A DNA stretch of 64,000 nucleotides from Anthostomella pinea (lineage: Eukaryota; Ascomycota; Sordariomycetes; Xylariales; Xylariaceae), in NCBI GenBank assembly GCA_963556695.1, contig CAUWAG010000013.1:1922001-1986000 (forward strand), given 5' to 3'. Shown here piece by piece: positions 13,042 through 22,812 of this stretch (position 1 is the first letter of the stretch; each line of letters begins with the position of its first letter). The notes under the pieces were generated by a model. That model was not told the origin of the DNA. It saw only the letters and a program-made list of their open reading frames with translations, and made no database searches. Made by a program: the position numbers and the translations under genes.

Positions 13042-13062
13042 TACAACAACAACAACAACACC
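13042..13062 (+). repeat. AAC-repeat 3' tail of the inner LINE
   Basis: About six AAC units ending next to the right target duplication. It takes the place of a poly(A) tail and marks the 3' end of the element. Confidence 0.85.
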
Positions 13063-13072
13063 AGCCTCTCCA
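13063..13072 (+). repeat. Target-site duplication, right copy
   Basis: AGCCTCTCCA, identical to 6729-6738, in frame with the outer RT (codons GCC TCT CCA). Confidence 0.9.
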
Positions 13073-14475
13073 ATCCTTTATATGCTGTATACAGAGCCAA
13101 TCTGTGCCCGACTTGGTATGAAAAAGAGACGCTTTGGATATGCAGACGACCTAGCGACTCTCTGCATTAGAAAGAACCTTGAGGAAACAGCTACAGAGGC
13201 TTCTGAAAATCTTCATTTGCTCAACTAATGGGGACATAACAACGCTATTGAATTTGACCCTGACAAAACTGAGATCATGCACTTCTCAAGGAAAAAGAAC
13301 TCAAACAATCCTCCAATTTACCACGGGACAATGAACAAAATAGCCAAGGTTTCTATGCGATGGCTATGTGTCCTTCTGGATAGAAAACTAAACTTTAAAG
13401 ATCATGTTTCTTACTGGGCTAAGAAAGCTAGTAAGGTAATAAATCACCTTTAAAGACTATGCAATACAGTCAAAAGACTCCCAGTAAAGTCAGTCAGGAG
13501 GACTATAAAAGCTTGTATTATTCATATTCTTACACATGGCTTAGAGGCCTGGTACCCAGGAATCAAAAAAATCAGGAGCTCAGGTGAGACATCAGCATGT
13601 CGCATTAAGAGGCTTCTTAGAACGATAGATGCTGTACTACGAACAGCGATCAGGGCTATCCTGCCAGTCTAGAAAACACACCCTGGACATATCCTACACT
13701 TTGAATCATAGATTCCTCCAGCAGGAGTTTTTACAGAGGCAATAAGACGGCGTCACAGCTTACGACTCGGACGTTTAGACCAAAAACACCCTCTTATTGG
13801 CAGGCTCCAAGTATAAGCTCGCAAAGAACCAACAAGGCTACAAAGGAACTTCTAGCTAATCCCTGACTTTCAGAGACCAATACTCACCAAGTCATCATGG
13901 AAAAAGTCCCCAATCCGAAAGGATAAAGACAAAAAGACAGAGCTCTTCAAGGAATGATTATAAGAGAGAAATGTGAACACTGACCTTGTCATCTACTCAG
14001 ATGGATCACAATTAGACAACAAAGGCACAACCCGCACTGGATGGGCTATACCATCAGGAAAGGCAATACTACACAAGAAGTATACCGGGGAAAGGGCAGA
14101 CTTCTCTAAACAGAAATAATAGATACTGAAGTCCATAGCGCTCTCCAAGGGCTTACAGCAGCCAGGGCAGTTGGACATGGAAAACAGCTATATGTCTATC
14201 TGGACAACATAATAGTGGTAGATGGGCTCAATGGGACTCCGCCCGAGACATCACAGAACATTTTTCTATGGTTCCAAGAACTTGCCACAGCACACACTCC
14301 TGGAGTGACCGTCAAGTGGATTCCTGGACACAGAGATATTAATGGCAACAAAACTGCTGACACACTAGCAAAAGAGGGTGCCATGCTAGAAACAGACACA
14401 ATAAACCTTGCTACAATCTCGTGGGTTAAGACAAATCTCAAAAGAAAGGGCAAGAAAGAGTTCAATCAATGGTAG
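13073..14475 (+). pseudogene. Outer LINE ORF2, C-terminal reverse transcriptase and RNase H
   Basis: Continuation of the outer RT after the insert. It begins ILYMLYTEP and keeps an intact YADD box at 13139-13150. The region then reads mostly in one frame but with numerous stops (for example TAA at about 13228). RNase H follows near 13985: YSDGSQL, a shifted segment with HSALQGLTAA, then YLDNIIVVDGL, and WIPGHRDINGNKTADTLAK (about 14318-14370). Together with 5093-6738 this accounts for one ORF2. Confidence 0.85.
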
Positions 14476-14884
14476 AAAGACCAATCAGAACCTAGGTATC
14501 AAGAAGACCTCCACAACATTCCCAGGTTGGTAATTAACCCTGACGAGCTCTGTGCCACCCTCGCCAGTCTTACTTTTAGCAACAGGGGCGATGAGGTAAG
14601 ATCCGTCGGTCCCCGCACTCGCGTGGATGGCCAGCTTTCGAGCAAGCAAAGCTGGTGCCATGATCCGAACAAATTTGCCAGCTAGGAAGGCATGGCGCCA
14701 GTCGAACATTTGCTCCGTCCAGGACCGGAGTTTCAAGACATCAGTTGCTTGAGTCCAAATAATTGAAGCCCCATATTTGACAAGAGTGGCCCTGGAGGAC
14801 ACCGCAGGTTCTAGGTAGTAGTTCACAATTCTCCTTTCCGGGAACCTCGGGGGAACTTTACCCGCAACCGCGCCCCATTTGTGG

Positions 14885-14889
14885 GAAAA
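14885..14889. repeat. 5-bp target duplication, left
   Basis: GAAAA next to the LTR start; the same five bases lie at 15058-15062. Confidence 0.85.
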
Positions 14890-15057
14890 TGTCACGGGTA
14901 CGTACCTAGGTACGTACCGTGCCACCCTATGTGTATATAACCAGGTCTGGACCCCCAGCTACTTGTTTTACTTCCTCTTCCTTCTTTAACAGCTACAATA
15001 TACATTGGTCTACATATCAAGCTCTTCGGGTTCATCCCTTAGACCTTGTTCGTTACA
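14890..15057 (+). mobile_element. Solo LTR (168 bp)
   Basis: It begins TGTCAC and ends GTTACA, so it has the TG...CA ends with a short inverted repeat expected of an LTR. It is flanked by GAAAA on both sides and carries a TATA-like GTATATAA near 14933. No internal retroelement sequence is present, so it is a solo LTR or a very short non-autonomous element. The orientation as given is opposite to the gene it interrupts. A perfect 22-bp palindrome lies at 14897-14918. Confidence 0.85.
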
Positions 15058-15062
15058 GAAAA
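15058..15062. repeat. 5-bp target duplication, right
   Basis: GAAAA, matching 14885-14889. Confidence 0.85.
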
Positions 15063-15965
15063 CCTGCCCTTGTCGTTTGAACGCAACTCAGCGACCAGTT
15101 TTGCTCTCCAAGGCTCTGTTGGTCGTCCGGCTCGGAATAACGCCAAAAGCTCGCCACTGTAGCCAGCTCGGCCTGCTTGGACAGCGATTTCGGGGCCGCA
15201 ATTTTCGATTCCGGTGCCATCGTAGTCCCCTCCGGCCATGAGCGCCATCAAAATCAGGTCCTGTTGTCGTAGCGGAGGTTGAAGCCGCTCCGGCATTTGG
15301 TACCTTCTGACCATTGCAATCTGGTTCTTCGCGTCCAACCTCTGGAGGATGATACGGCTCCCAAAGGCAAATGCATCTCCGTCTTTGGTCAAGACCGCGT
15401 CAACGACACCAGCCTTTTCCAGCTCAGCACATTCAGCTTCCGCTTCTCCTGGTGCATCCCGCCACGGTACACCTAACAAATCTAGCATCTGTTTAGACAG
15501 CATATTGATGTGGTCCGGGCTGTACTCTGCGTCGACCTCAGCCTGCGTCCGGGAGGACGAGCTCCTGGCCCCCGCGTACTGCGGGTCTATCGGCGGTCGA
15601 GATCCGGAGTAGTTCACATGTCTGCCGCGCTTGACAGGCGGTTTCCCCGGCCCGTCGTAGACGAAGATAGGTTGGGCACCAGCGAAGAGGAGATGCAATA
15701 TGTGATAGAACAGTGTCCGAGTAGGATGATTCATCCCCCCTACGCAGATAAAGCATTAGTAGGTCCATAAGTAGACTCAATCAGTTTGTGTGGGAGTACA
15801 ACCATATGGCTCGACTTTCTTTGTAGCCTCCTTATACTGAAAGACGGCAAATGGTGTGTCTACTGCGATACGAAGTGGGCGGCCTTTCTCGCGGACGCAA
15901 TCTGCTACGAGCTTCGCAATCGGGACGTCTTCCCCAGGTAGCACCTTCCGGACCTCATCCCACAA

Positions 15966-16486
15966 TCTTTGACGTAGTCCGCATTAGCTACGAGTAGACA
16001 CGACGAAGACACGCCCTTGGCAGAGCAGCATGAGAGCGGTGCAACGGCCGCTGGTGTGTGCTTACCCGTTAATAGTCATCGCAGTAAAGATAAAATAATG
16101 GCGGCCTGACTACAATGAGCTTCCAGAAGATGGAAATATGTTAGCGCTGTTACGAAGGCTGGGCCGAGGACTGTCAGGGTGTGAGAGATACGCGGTGACG
16201 GCGCGTCAAGCGACGGCAAATCTCGCGGCAGACACGAGACGCCTGACCACGTGATGTAGTGGGGTCTCCCGTAGGGGTCGTCGACTGTCTAAATGCAAGT
16301 ACTTCAAAGGATGCGGATATTGCTATATCCATAGATTACCCATAATTATCCACTCCTCACCAGCGGACAGCACCGGGTAGATGAATTTTCAGCATTCTGG
16401 GCCTTGTCGATTCGAAGCTTTCTTCTCTCTATCATCGCAGTCTTATTTCCATTCGGTTGGCGCTCACAGAGCCACATGCCGAGACA
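15966..16486. other. Intergenic region between the dead nuclease and the TPR gene
   Basis: No gene seen. It would hold the lost 5' end of the nuclease gene and the promoter of the TPR gene. Confidence 0.4.
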
Positions 16487-18215
16487 ATGTCGTCGTCACG
16501 ATTGAAGGCTTTCTCCAAAGAAGCGAAGGCGAAAAACACGAAGAAGGAACCGGTTAGCCCCGCACATGTTTAGAATCATCAGAATACTCTACTAAGAGAC
16601 GTCCCAGCAACTCGACAGCGCCGATGACTACTTGGAGGCTGCCAGCGAACATGAAGATGCGATGGGAAAACACCGCGCCGGTGATGCCGCCAAGGCATTG
16701 CGCTTCGCTCACCGGGCACTAGAAGTGTACTCTAATGGGGTAGCCAAGTTCCCTCAGAACTTCGATCTCGCCTACAACAAGGCATGGCTAGAGCTCGAGG
16801 TTGCAACACATGATAGTCTTGCCGAGGCTCTTGATGTTCCCGTGATCGGGCTGCTTCGCCAGGCCTTGGAGTCTCACCGTATTGCCTTGGGCTTGAACTC
16901 TGATAATGCAGATGCGCTCTTCAACATGGCACAGGTGCTGACGGCTATCGCGGAAAAGATCGCAGAAGACGACGGCGCTGACGACTCAGAAGCGCTCCAA
17001 TGCCTAGAACAAGCCATTGATTATCAGAATCAATGCTTCCAGATCCAGGAGAGGGAGTTCACGAAGAACCGCCGTGAATTCGAACAAGCGATGCACGGAA
17101 GTGCCGATAATGACCCAGACAACGACGGTGGTGCACGCCGGACCCAGAATACTGCCTACCCGGCCTCAGCAAACCAGGACGAAGAAGAAGACCAATGGGT
17201 CAGCGTTGTGGAACCTGTTACTGCCAACAGCCTTTTGGACACTGTTATCGCCCAAATCAACACCCTGGCCACTCTTTGCAGTATCATCAACTCACAGCTA
17301 GCCGCTACACCAGGCCTTGCGCCCCCTATATCGATGTCTTGGGTCGAGTCCTTCTCCACGAAGCTGCTGGCCGGCGTGTTGCCGAACCTTATTGACGAAA
17401 ACAAGGAGGACTTGGGACCACGGCTTTCGGAGATGGCCCTCACAAAAGCAGTTTTCGTGGGCAACTTCCTCGAGCTCTCCTTTCGGTCCGGCGCTAACGA
17501 TGTTGATACCTATCAAAAGGAGCTTGACAGCGCCTTCAAACAGCCCGAAGTTGACGCCACATCTGAGGACGTCCTTCTCGCCTGGGCTCGTGCCCTGATA
17601 GCTTTCAATAGTGCCCTTGCGGACTCGGACTCTCAGCAAGCGAACTCTGATGCAGGCGGCGTGCCTCAACAAACCCAAGCTTCGCTTCGCTGGTCTGTCC
17701 TCATTGACGCGCAATCTCGGTTGACAGCGACTGCGAAGCTTCCGCATATATCTGCCTCCAAAGACCATGACGATACTCGTACCCTGACCACGACTCATCT
17801 TCTGAGAGGCGACATCTCATTACTGCTCCAAGCGCTCTCATACCCACCCACGGCTCATATACAAGCGCGCAATACGGCGGGGCAACTGCTTAAGAATGCA
17901 GAGGTTTACTATCGGAATGCAGGAAAGCTGTTCGGTACCCTTGGCTCGGATGCTAGAGAAGAGAAGGCAGTTTGCGAGCTGAAGGGAGGCGTTGTGGCCG
18001 TTTTGCAGCAGCTCATAGCCGATGCGACTTCAGCGGGAAGCAGCTCAAGCACAGCCGATAGCAGTGCGAGTAACTTGTCAACAGCGTCTCCGCAGTTGAT
18101 GGAGAGCGGGCTTGGAGCTGTAGCGAGAGCCAAAGGCGAGGCATGGGTTAGGGAACAGCTTGATGATTTGGTGGCTGAAGGTTTGATCCTGCCGCAGGTC
18201 TTCGGCTTGCAGTAA
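16487..18215 (+). CDS. TPR-repeat protein
   Basis: Exon 1 is 16487..16552 and exon 2 is 16608..18215 (557 aa). The 55-bp intron starts GTTAGC, contains TACTAAG and ends CAG; the join is in phase. The N-terminal exon is short and lysine-rich (RLKAFSKEAKAKNTKKEP). Residues about 30-180 form TPR-like helical pairs, with KALRFAHRALEVYSNG, FDLAYNKAWLELE, ESHRIALGLNSDNADALFNMAQ and EALQCLEQAIDYQNQ spaced as repeats. Acidic linkers follow, then a helical C-terminal half ending VAEGLILPQVFGLQ. It looks like a conserved, mainly cytosolic fungal TPR scaffold protein. No enzymatic motif and no partner is evident. Confidence 0.85.
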
Positions 18216-18644
18216 TCACATAGTTAGTTGATCAGCACATATTGGAAGTTCAAGGAGCGATGCTTACCTGTAGAATTAAAGAGCAGGAAACACTGAACAT
18301 GTGCCGACGCTACCACTCCTTCAGCTCACCTCTTGCACACCGTCAATGCGTTCGATGGAGTACCGTAGTTTGAGTATATGCACGCCAAACACCCTGCACG
18401 GTCATTCCCCCTTTCCAACACCCAAAAGGAGCACCCCAGCACCCAAGCCACCCACCGCTCCGTGGCCACACTCCTATCATGAGATCTACTTTCATTGTCC
18501 ACCAACGGATTAAGACCGAGTATGATACAACGCGAAACATGTTGGCATACATCCCAGTTGCAATTATTCCTACGTTGATCCGATTTTATCAGCGTCCCAT
18601 GATATACGGCGAAAACCACAGCATGTCGACGTGACAGACTACTT
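18216..18644. other. Convergent 3' region
   Basis: Intergenic region between the plus-strand TPR gene and the minus-strand NLP gene. No ORF with support. Confidence 0.4.
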
Positions 18645-19612
18645 TCAACAACCTTGCAGCGGCACTTCATAATTAAGGTTGTCATTGTCCCAGCCGCAGT
18701 CAAACGTGATGCCCTGCGGAGACGCCCGCTGAAGGGCATCCTCGAGTCGTTGGTCATTGATGGCTATTTTCGCAAAGTCCCACGTCATCAGTGTCTCTCT
18801 CAGATGCCCCGGGGACCCCATGTAATCGACCAACGCGCCATAGAACCAGACGCCCTTGGCGTTCTCGATGCGGTCGTCGTCCTCGCGAGCGAAGCGGAAG
18901 CAGTGCGTCGACCCGCCGTTCCGGTGGTAGATGACCTTGGGGTGGTCGCCGTCCCACCGCAGGTCCTTGGCCTCGCGGACCTCGAACCCTTCATGCTGGG
19001 ATACGGCGACGTGCGTTGCCTGGTCATCCTTGACCCAAACCACGATGTGCTCCCAGTCGTGGCGGTGTCCCTGGTGGAATATGTCGCCTGCGGAGTCCTT
19101 CTGGAAGTAGTAGTCGTAGATGTATGCGCAATAGCCGTTGTTGCAGCGCTGTCGAACGTAGACATTGTTGTTGTCGAGGTCGCTTATGTCATGGCAACCG
19201 TCGGGGTTTTTGTTCATGACGGGGAGCCCCACGGCCACAGAGCCGTCGATACCGATCGCGGGCGTGTCTATTAGCAAACTAGAGTTAGCAACCATTCCTT
19301 TCAGATGCTGTAACGAGAAGCAAGGAGCCGAGATGCGTGTCTCGGGAGCGAGGGCTCCTGAGACGACCAGAAGAGGAAATCCGCTCTCAAGGTATAACCA
19401 AAAGAGGTGGTGAAAGACTCTAAAATGCACTGACTGTAGCAACTGTCGGTGTCGAAGTCCATCGCAGGCTGCCAGCGGAGATCGTACTGGGTGGCACATT
19501 GTGGTAACGCCGGGGGCGGATCGGTGGGCCCGCGGGTAAGGGGCGCCGGTACGGCAACAGCCGAAGAGAGGAATATGCCCAGAAGGCTGAAGATGAAAGT
19601 AGAAGGCGTCAT
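18645..19612 (-). CDS. NLP-family (NPP1) necrosis-inducing secreted protein
   Basis: Exon 1 runs 19612 down to 19435 and exon 2 from 19267 down to 18645 (266 aa). The intron is 167 bp (GTCAGT...TAG). A signal peptide spans about residues 1-20 (TFIFSLLGIFLSSAVAVPAP). The mature part has the conserved SCYNTPAIG region across the splice and the family heptapeptide GHRHDWE, followed by HIVVWVKDD and later GDHPKVIYHRNGGSTHCFRF. Family members are secreted cytolytic proteins that act on plant membrane sphingolipids; some fungal members are not toxic. All key motifs appear intact and no frame break is seen. Whether it is expressed or toxic cannot be told from sequence. Transcription converges with the TPR gene. 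Confidence 0.9.
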
Positions 19613-21051
19613 TGGGCACGTCCCCGTGGGATGATGCGTAGGATATCGGATTACAATACTCGTATGCAGTGAAATACAGCAGCTGGGACCCTGGGTGCTA
19701 ATCTCCTGTAATGTGAGATAATATAACATAGCAGTGACTCTATATGGACTTCCAGAAATTCTCTACCAGTGCCGCTATTCAATGGGTTACTATTCATACT
19801 ACTTGGAAGTTTGAATAATTTGCGTGTGTATTGTAATAGAAGCTACCTTGAGATTATAAGCCTATGGGTATTATTGATGTGAACAGACTTTTCTTTAATG
19901 TGTAAGAGTACAGGAGCTTCGAGAACAGTGATGTTTAAAAGATCGAGAGAGTTGAGGATATTGTTGGCATTGATCAGAACGTCGATAATCAGCGGTGCCC
20001 CTTTGAGATACCATTGTGATGCTTCATTACGCCTTGGAAATCTCTGGCAAATCTCATAAACATGAATGAGACAGGCGTATTGTTCATTCGATTAGGAACG
20101 TCATTGCACTGTGTGAACAGCACCATAGGCTCGGTCTGCTCACGTTGTAAAGGCGGCATACAGAGTCCGAGTCGTTGTACAGCCGAGTTCGTCTTGATAC
20201 ATACTGATAACCATCTCTCTTCCCATCTTGTATCATCCATCTGGCCACTCGTTCGTTCACGTAGTATCCTGCGGACTTTGCTTATGGAATTTACATTCTT
20301 GCTTCGAACGACAGGGGCACCTGATCGCTGATGGTGCAGCTTCTGCTTCGATTTGATTCTACTTGAATGAGAGCGAATTGGTACAGCCGCCAGTCTACAT
20401 GATGATAACGCTTTGTCCGTCAGATCCCCATGGCCCTCGTTCTGTATCGATACCTCCAAAAGGCGGCACTCAGTGGACGGCCCTTGCAACTGCAGACTTC
20501 AGCTCCATTTCACGGAACATCTGAACCGGGCCAAGCACAAGCATGTATGAGGTGGTTTAATTCAGGACGCGGTTTCCTTAGCCCCTCGTTTGACATTAGG
20601 CATGAAACAATCAACCACCTGACGTCGGTAGCATGTGTGTACCTTAGGTACCTGTTGAAGATAGTGGATACGGTCGTTTTTGCCATACCTTAACCAACAA
20701 ACACTTCTCCGGGCGAATCAGAATTGTGACCGCCTTTCGTGACTCTTAGCTTGGAGTATTATGCAGGAAGTCTTGCAGGGTAACTGCCATCCGAACCAGA
20801 TGTGCACAAATCACCAATCACCAAACCTCTAGATGCACCAGTGACCCGCGCCCTCCCGCCCTTCCCGCCCTTCTGGTAAACCCGCGCGCTATTGGACGGG
20901 CTCAGAGAGTGCTAGATCTGCTCGGGCGGAAACCTTGATGTGGTTAGAGGTCTATTTAAGCAACCCTGCCTACCTACTTCTTCGAGTTCGCTCAAGCTGA
21001 CACCCGACGGACAGCCCTCCATCCACACTGACTACCTACTCAACAACGACC
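19613..21051. other. 1.4-kb intergenic region between divergent NLP and lactonase-like genes
   Basis: No gene is supported. A 166-codon open frame on the minus strand (20489-19989) lacks recognisable features. The segment 19740-19960 is AT-rich. Confidence 0.4.
20953..20960 (+). promoter_or_regulatory. Probable TATA element of the lactonase-like gene
   Basis: TATTTAAG about 100 bp upstream of the ATG at 21052. Position and sequence are the only evidence. Confidence 0.4.
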
Positions 21052-22267
21052 ATGATGATGCACCGACACACCATGTGGTTCCTGGCGATGATTGTCTTCG
21101 CTGTCCTGAGCCAGGCAGCCAAGCATCGCCTCATCGTGGGTACATTCAGCACCGAGTTCCTCTACACTCTCGAGTACGACGACCAGGACCAGAGCTTAGT
21201 GCTTGTGGCCACCAATCCCGTACCTGCTGCAAGCCAATGGATCGCACTGAACGTGAGTACCTTGCTAGTGCTTACCTTACCTTACCAATCTCAGCATAAC
21301 ACGGCCCACTCCCACTCCATGCTGACCGATCGTATCATTGTAGCACGACAAGACGAAGCTCTACGGCACGGACTGGAATGCCGCCGAGCCGTCGTTCATG
21401 AGCTACGACATCCAAGATCCCCTCAACATCAAGCACGAAGCTACCATCGTGGGAGGTCGCTACTGCTCAGGATCCAAGAGCATCTTCGTCGCCGCCTACC
21501 CCAAAGCACCCTACACGGTTTATAGCAACAACTACTACGGCGATGCAAAGTGCAGCTCGGTCATGTCTGTGCATGACAACGGCACCCTGAAGGAAATCAT
21601 ACAGGACTACACTTATGCCCCCGGCTCTGCTGTCCACGGTCTTGCGTTCAGCTCTGGCGGCGGATACCTGTTCTCGGCGGATACCATAGGAAACAAGATC
21701 TGGACGCACCAGATCGACGCCACGACAGGGCAGCTCACGTACGCGAGCAACATCACGGGGCCATCCGCGGGTTCGGATCCGCGTCACATCATCGCACACG
21801 GCGGAGACAAGTTCCTGTACACCGTCCTGGAGGGGTCGAGCGAGGTTGCGCAGTACGTCATGAACCGCGACGGCCAGCTGTTCTACCACGATACAAAGTA
21901 CCCTCTCATCCGTGAGAGTGAGAACCCGGCGGACTTCTGGGCCGACGAGATCTCGATGTCTGTGAACAGCAAGTACCTCTGGGCGACGAACCGGGCGCGC
22001 GACAATACTAAGAAGGGCTATATCTCGGTGCTCGAACTCGACGAGGCGGAAGGGGCTATCGCGGGACAGAATTTCCTGTTGCCGACGTCTACCAGTGGCG
22101 GTTTTGCCAACGCGGTGGCCGCGAGCCCGTTCGACGAGTCTCTTGCGGCTTTGACGGATAACTCTACGGGCTTCGTCGAGATTTGGAATGTCAACGGGTA
22201 TCCGATAGCGCATCTGAACATCGAAGACGGAGGTGGCTGTTGTGCCAATGCTGTATGGCTGGATTAG
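21052..22267 (+). CDS. Secreted lactonase-family beta-propeller protein
   Basis: Exon 1 is 21052..21252 and exon 2 is 21344..22267 (374 aa). The 91-bp intron is GTGAGT...TAG. The N-terminus is a hydrophobic signal peptide (MWFLAMIVFAVLSQA). The rest resembles the seven-bladed lactonase / carboxy-cis,cis-muconate cyclase family, with LIVGTFSTEFLYTLEYD at the start, the central GSAVHGLAFSSGGGYLFSAD and SDPRHIIAHGGDKFLYTVLE, and a terminal blade ending GGGCCANAVWLD. Relatives act on lactones such as 3-carboxymuconolactone or 6-phosphogluconolactone. Here the signal peptide argues for an extracellular role, so the substrate is unknown. The reading frame is intact. Confidence 0.88.
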
Positions 22268-22812
22268 ATAAGCGGCAACTGGTGACTTTGAGAGTCACCC
22301 AGTTGTCTGCGTCTGTGGTGTTGGCGTCGTGGGGAAGACTGGTGAAGATGGAGCTGCGTCTAACTTCTTGGGAATGCACCCTTTGCATATAAGGAAGCGT
22401 GGTGAGGCGATGAGATTCACCACCAATATTCGCAAGCAACTGGAAGCATTTGCAGGGAGCAGTACGCGTAATACCTACTTGCAACAATAAGTACTTGGTC
22501 CAATGTGTCCCTGTCAGTGATTCCGAAGCCGCTGCCTTGCGACCTCAGGTGAGGGTGTCAGCCCGGATAAGCAGTTTTGATCGGAAAAGGCGGTACTATG
22601 CAAAAGTTTGTCCGGACGAGAGGTTGGTGCTCGTGCCCTGCTTATGGCATCAGGCGGGCCTTCCTAATCACCAAGGCATCTACCGGTATAAATAGCTGCG
22701 ATGGTGCTATACAGGGGCCCCCTGCCGACCTTGCTGAGTCCTCTTACTCTTCTCTCTGGTTCTCGCTGGTACCCAAGTCTGCCGACAACCTGCCTCGACG
22801 CCTCTTGAAGCC
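22268..22812. other. Intergenic region upstream of the HET pseudogene
   Basis: No gene seen. It includes the TATA-like element at 22687-22694. Confidence 0.4.
22687..22694 (+). promoter_or_regulatory. TATA element of the HET pseudogene
   Basis: TATAAATA, about 120 bp before the ATG at 22813. Confidence 0.5.

Larger units (their letters stand above)
6739..13062 (+). mobile_element. Inner LINE, full length (6324 bp), nested
   Basis: A complete non-LTR retrotransposon lying between the 10-bp duplications. It has a short 5' leader (6739-6910), ORF1, ORF2, a 3' untranslated region of about 370 bp and a 3' tail of AAC repeats (about 13042-13062) just before the right duplication. The tail and the variable-length duplication are what target-primed reverse transcription leaves. 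Both ORFs carry stops and frameshifts, so it is inactive. It has the same domain order as the outer element but a clearly diverged sequence, so it is another Tad-like family. Confidence 0.92.
3515..14505 (+). mobile_element. Degenerate Tad-like LINE (outer, split element)
   Basis: A non-LTR retrotransposon in two pieces, 3515..6738 and 13073..about 14505, separated by a second LINE. Domain order is an ORF1 with CCHC knuckles, then an ORF2 with AP-type endonuclease, reverse transcriptase and RNase H. This order fits the fungal Tad clade. Joining codons across the insert restores the RT frame exactly (G-S-L-A-S-P then I-L-Y-M-L-Y). Many in-frame stops and at least one internal deletion (about 5740-5815) show it is dead. 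No 3' tail is visible; its 3' end runs directly into the minus-strand nuclease fragment near 14490-14510. The 5' end is not resolved. Confidence 0.85.
14490..15965 (-). pseudogene. GEN1/XPG-like structure-specific nuclease, interrupted
   Basis: Exon 1 runs 15965 down to 15803 and exon 2 from 15739 down to 15058, with a 63-bp intron that has a TACTAAT branch site. Exon 1 encodes LWDEVRKVLPGEDV and RIAVDTPFAVFQ. Exon 2 encodes FVYDGPGKPPVKRGR, the XPG-I core GEAEAECAELEKAG with TKDGDAFAFG, and the helix-hairpin-helix motif GGDYDGTGIENCG. After a solo LTR the frame resumes (14889 downward) with FSHKWGAV, then VNYYLEPAVSS and FDWRHAFLAGKFVRIMAP, which look like the C-terminal domain of GEN1/Yen1 resolvases. 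Removing the LTR and one 5-bp duplication rejoins GRF and SHKW in frame. The canonical MG start is not visible and the 3' end is lost against the LINE. Members of this family cut Holliday junctions and flaps; this copy is dead. Confidence 0.85.

Noticed and set aside
14926..15038. Reading the solo LTR as an intron of the nuclease gene
   Set aside because: The minus-strand edges lack a good acceptor at the right place, while the TG...CA ends and GAAAA duplications explain the segment completely.
18654..19274. 206-codon plus-strand frame antisense to the NLP gene
   Set aside because: Its composition (runs of V, A, D, L) is typical of an antisense shadow; the NLP motifs are on the other strand.
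21467..22213. 248-codon minus-strand frame antisense to the lactonase-like gene
   Set aside because: It is a GC-driven shadow: very Arg/Val-rich, no motif, while the plus strand has a clear family match.
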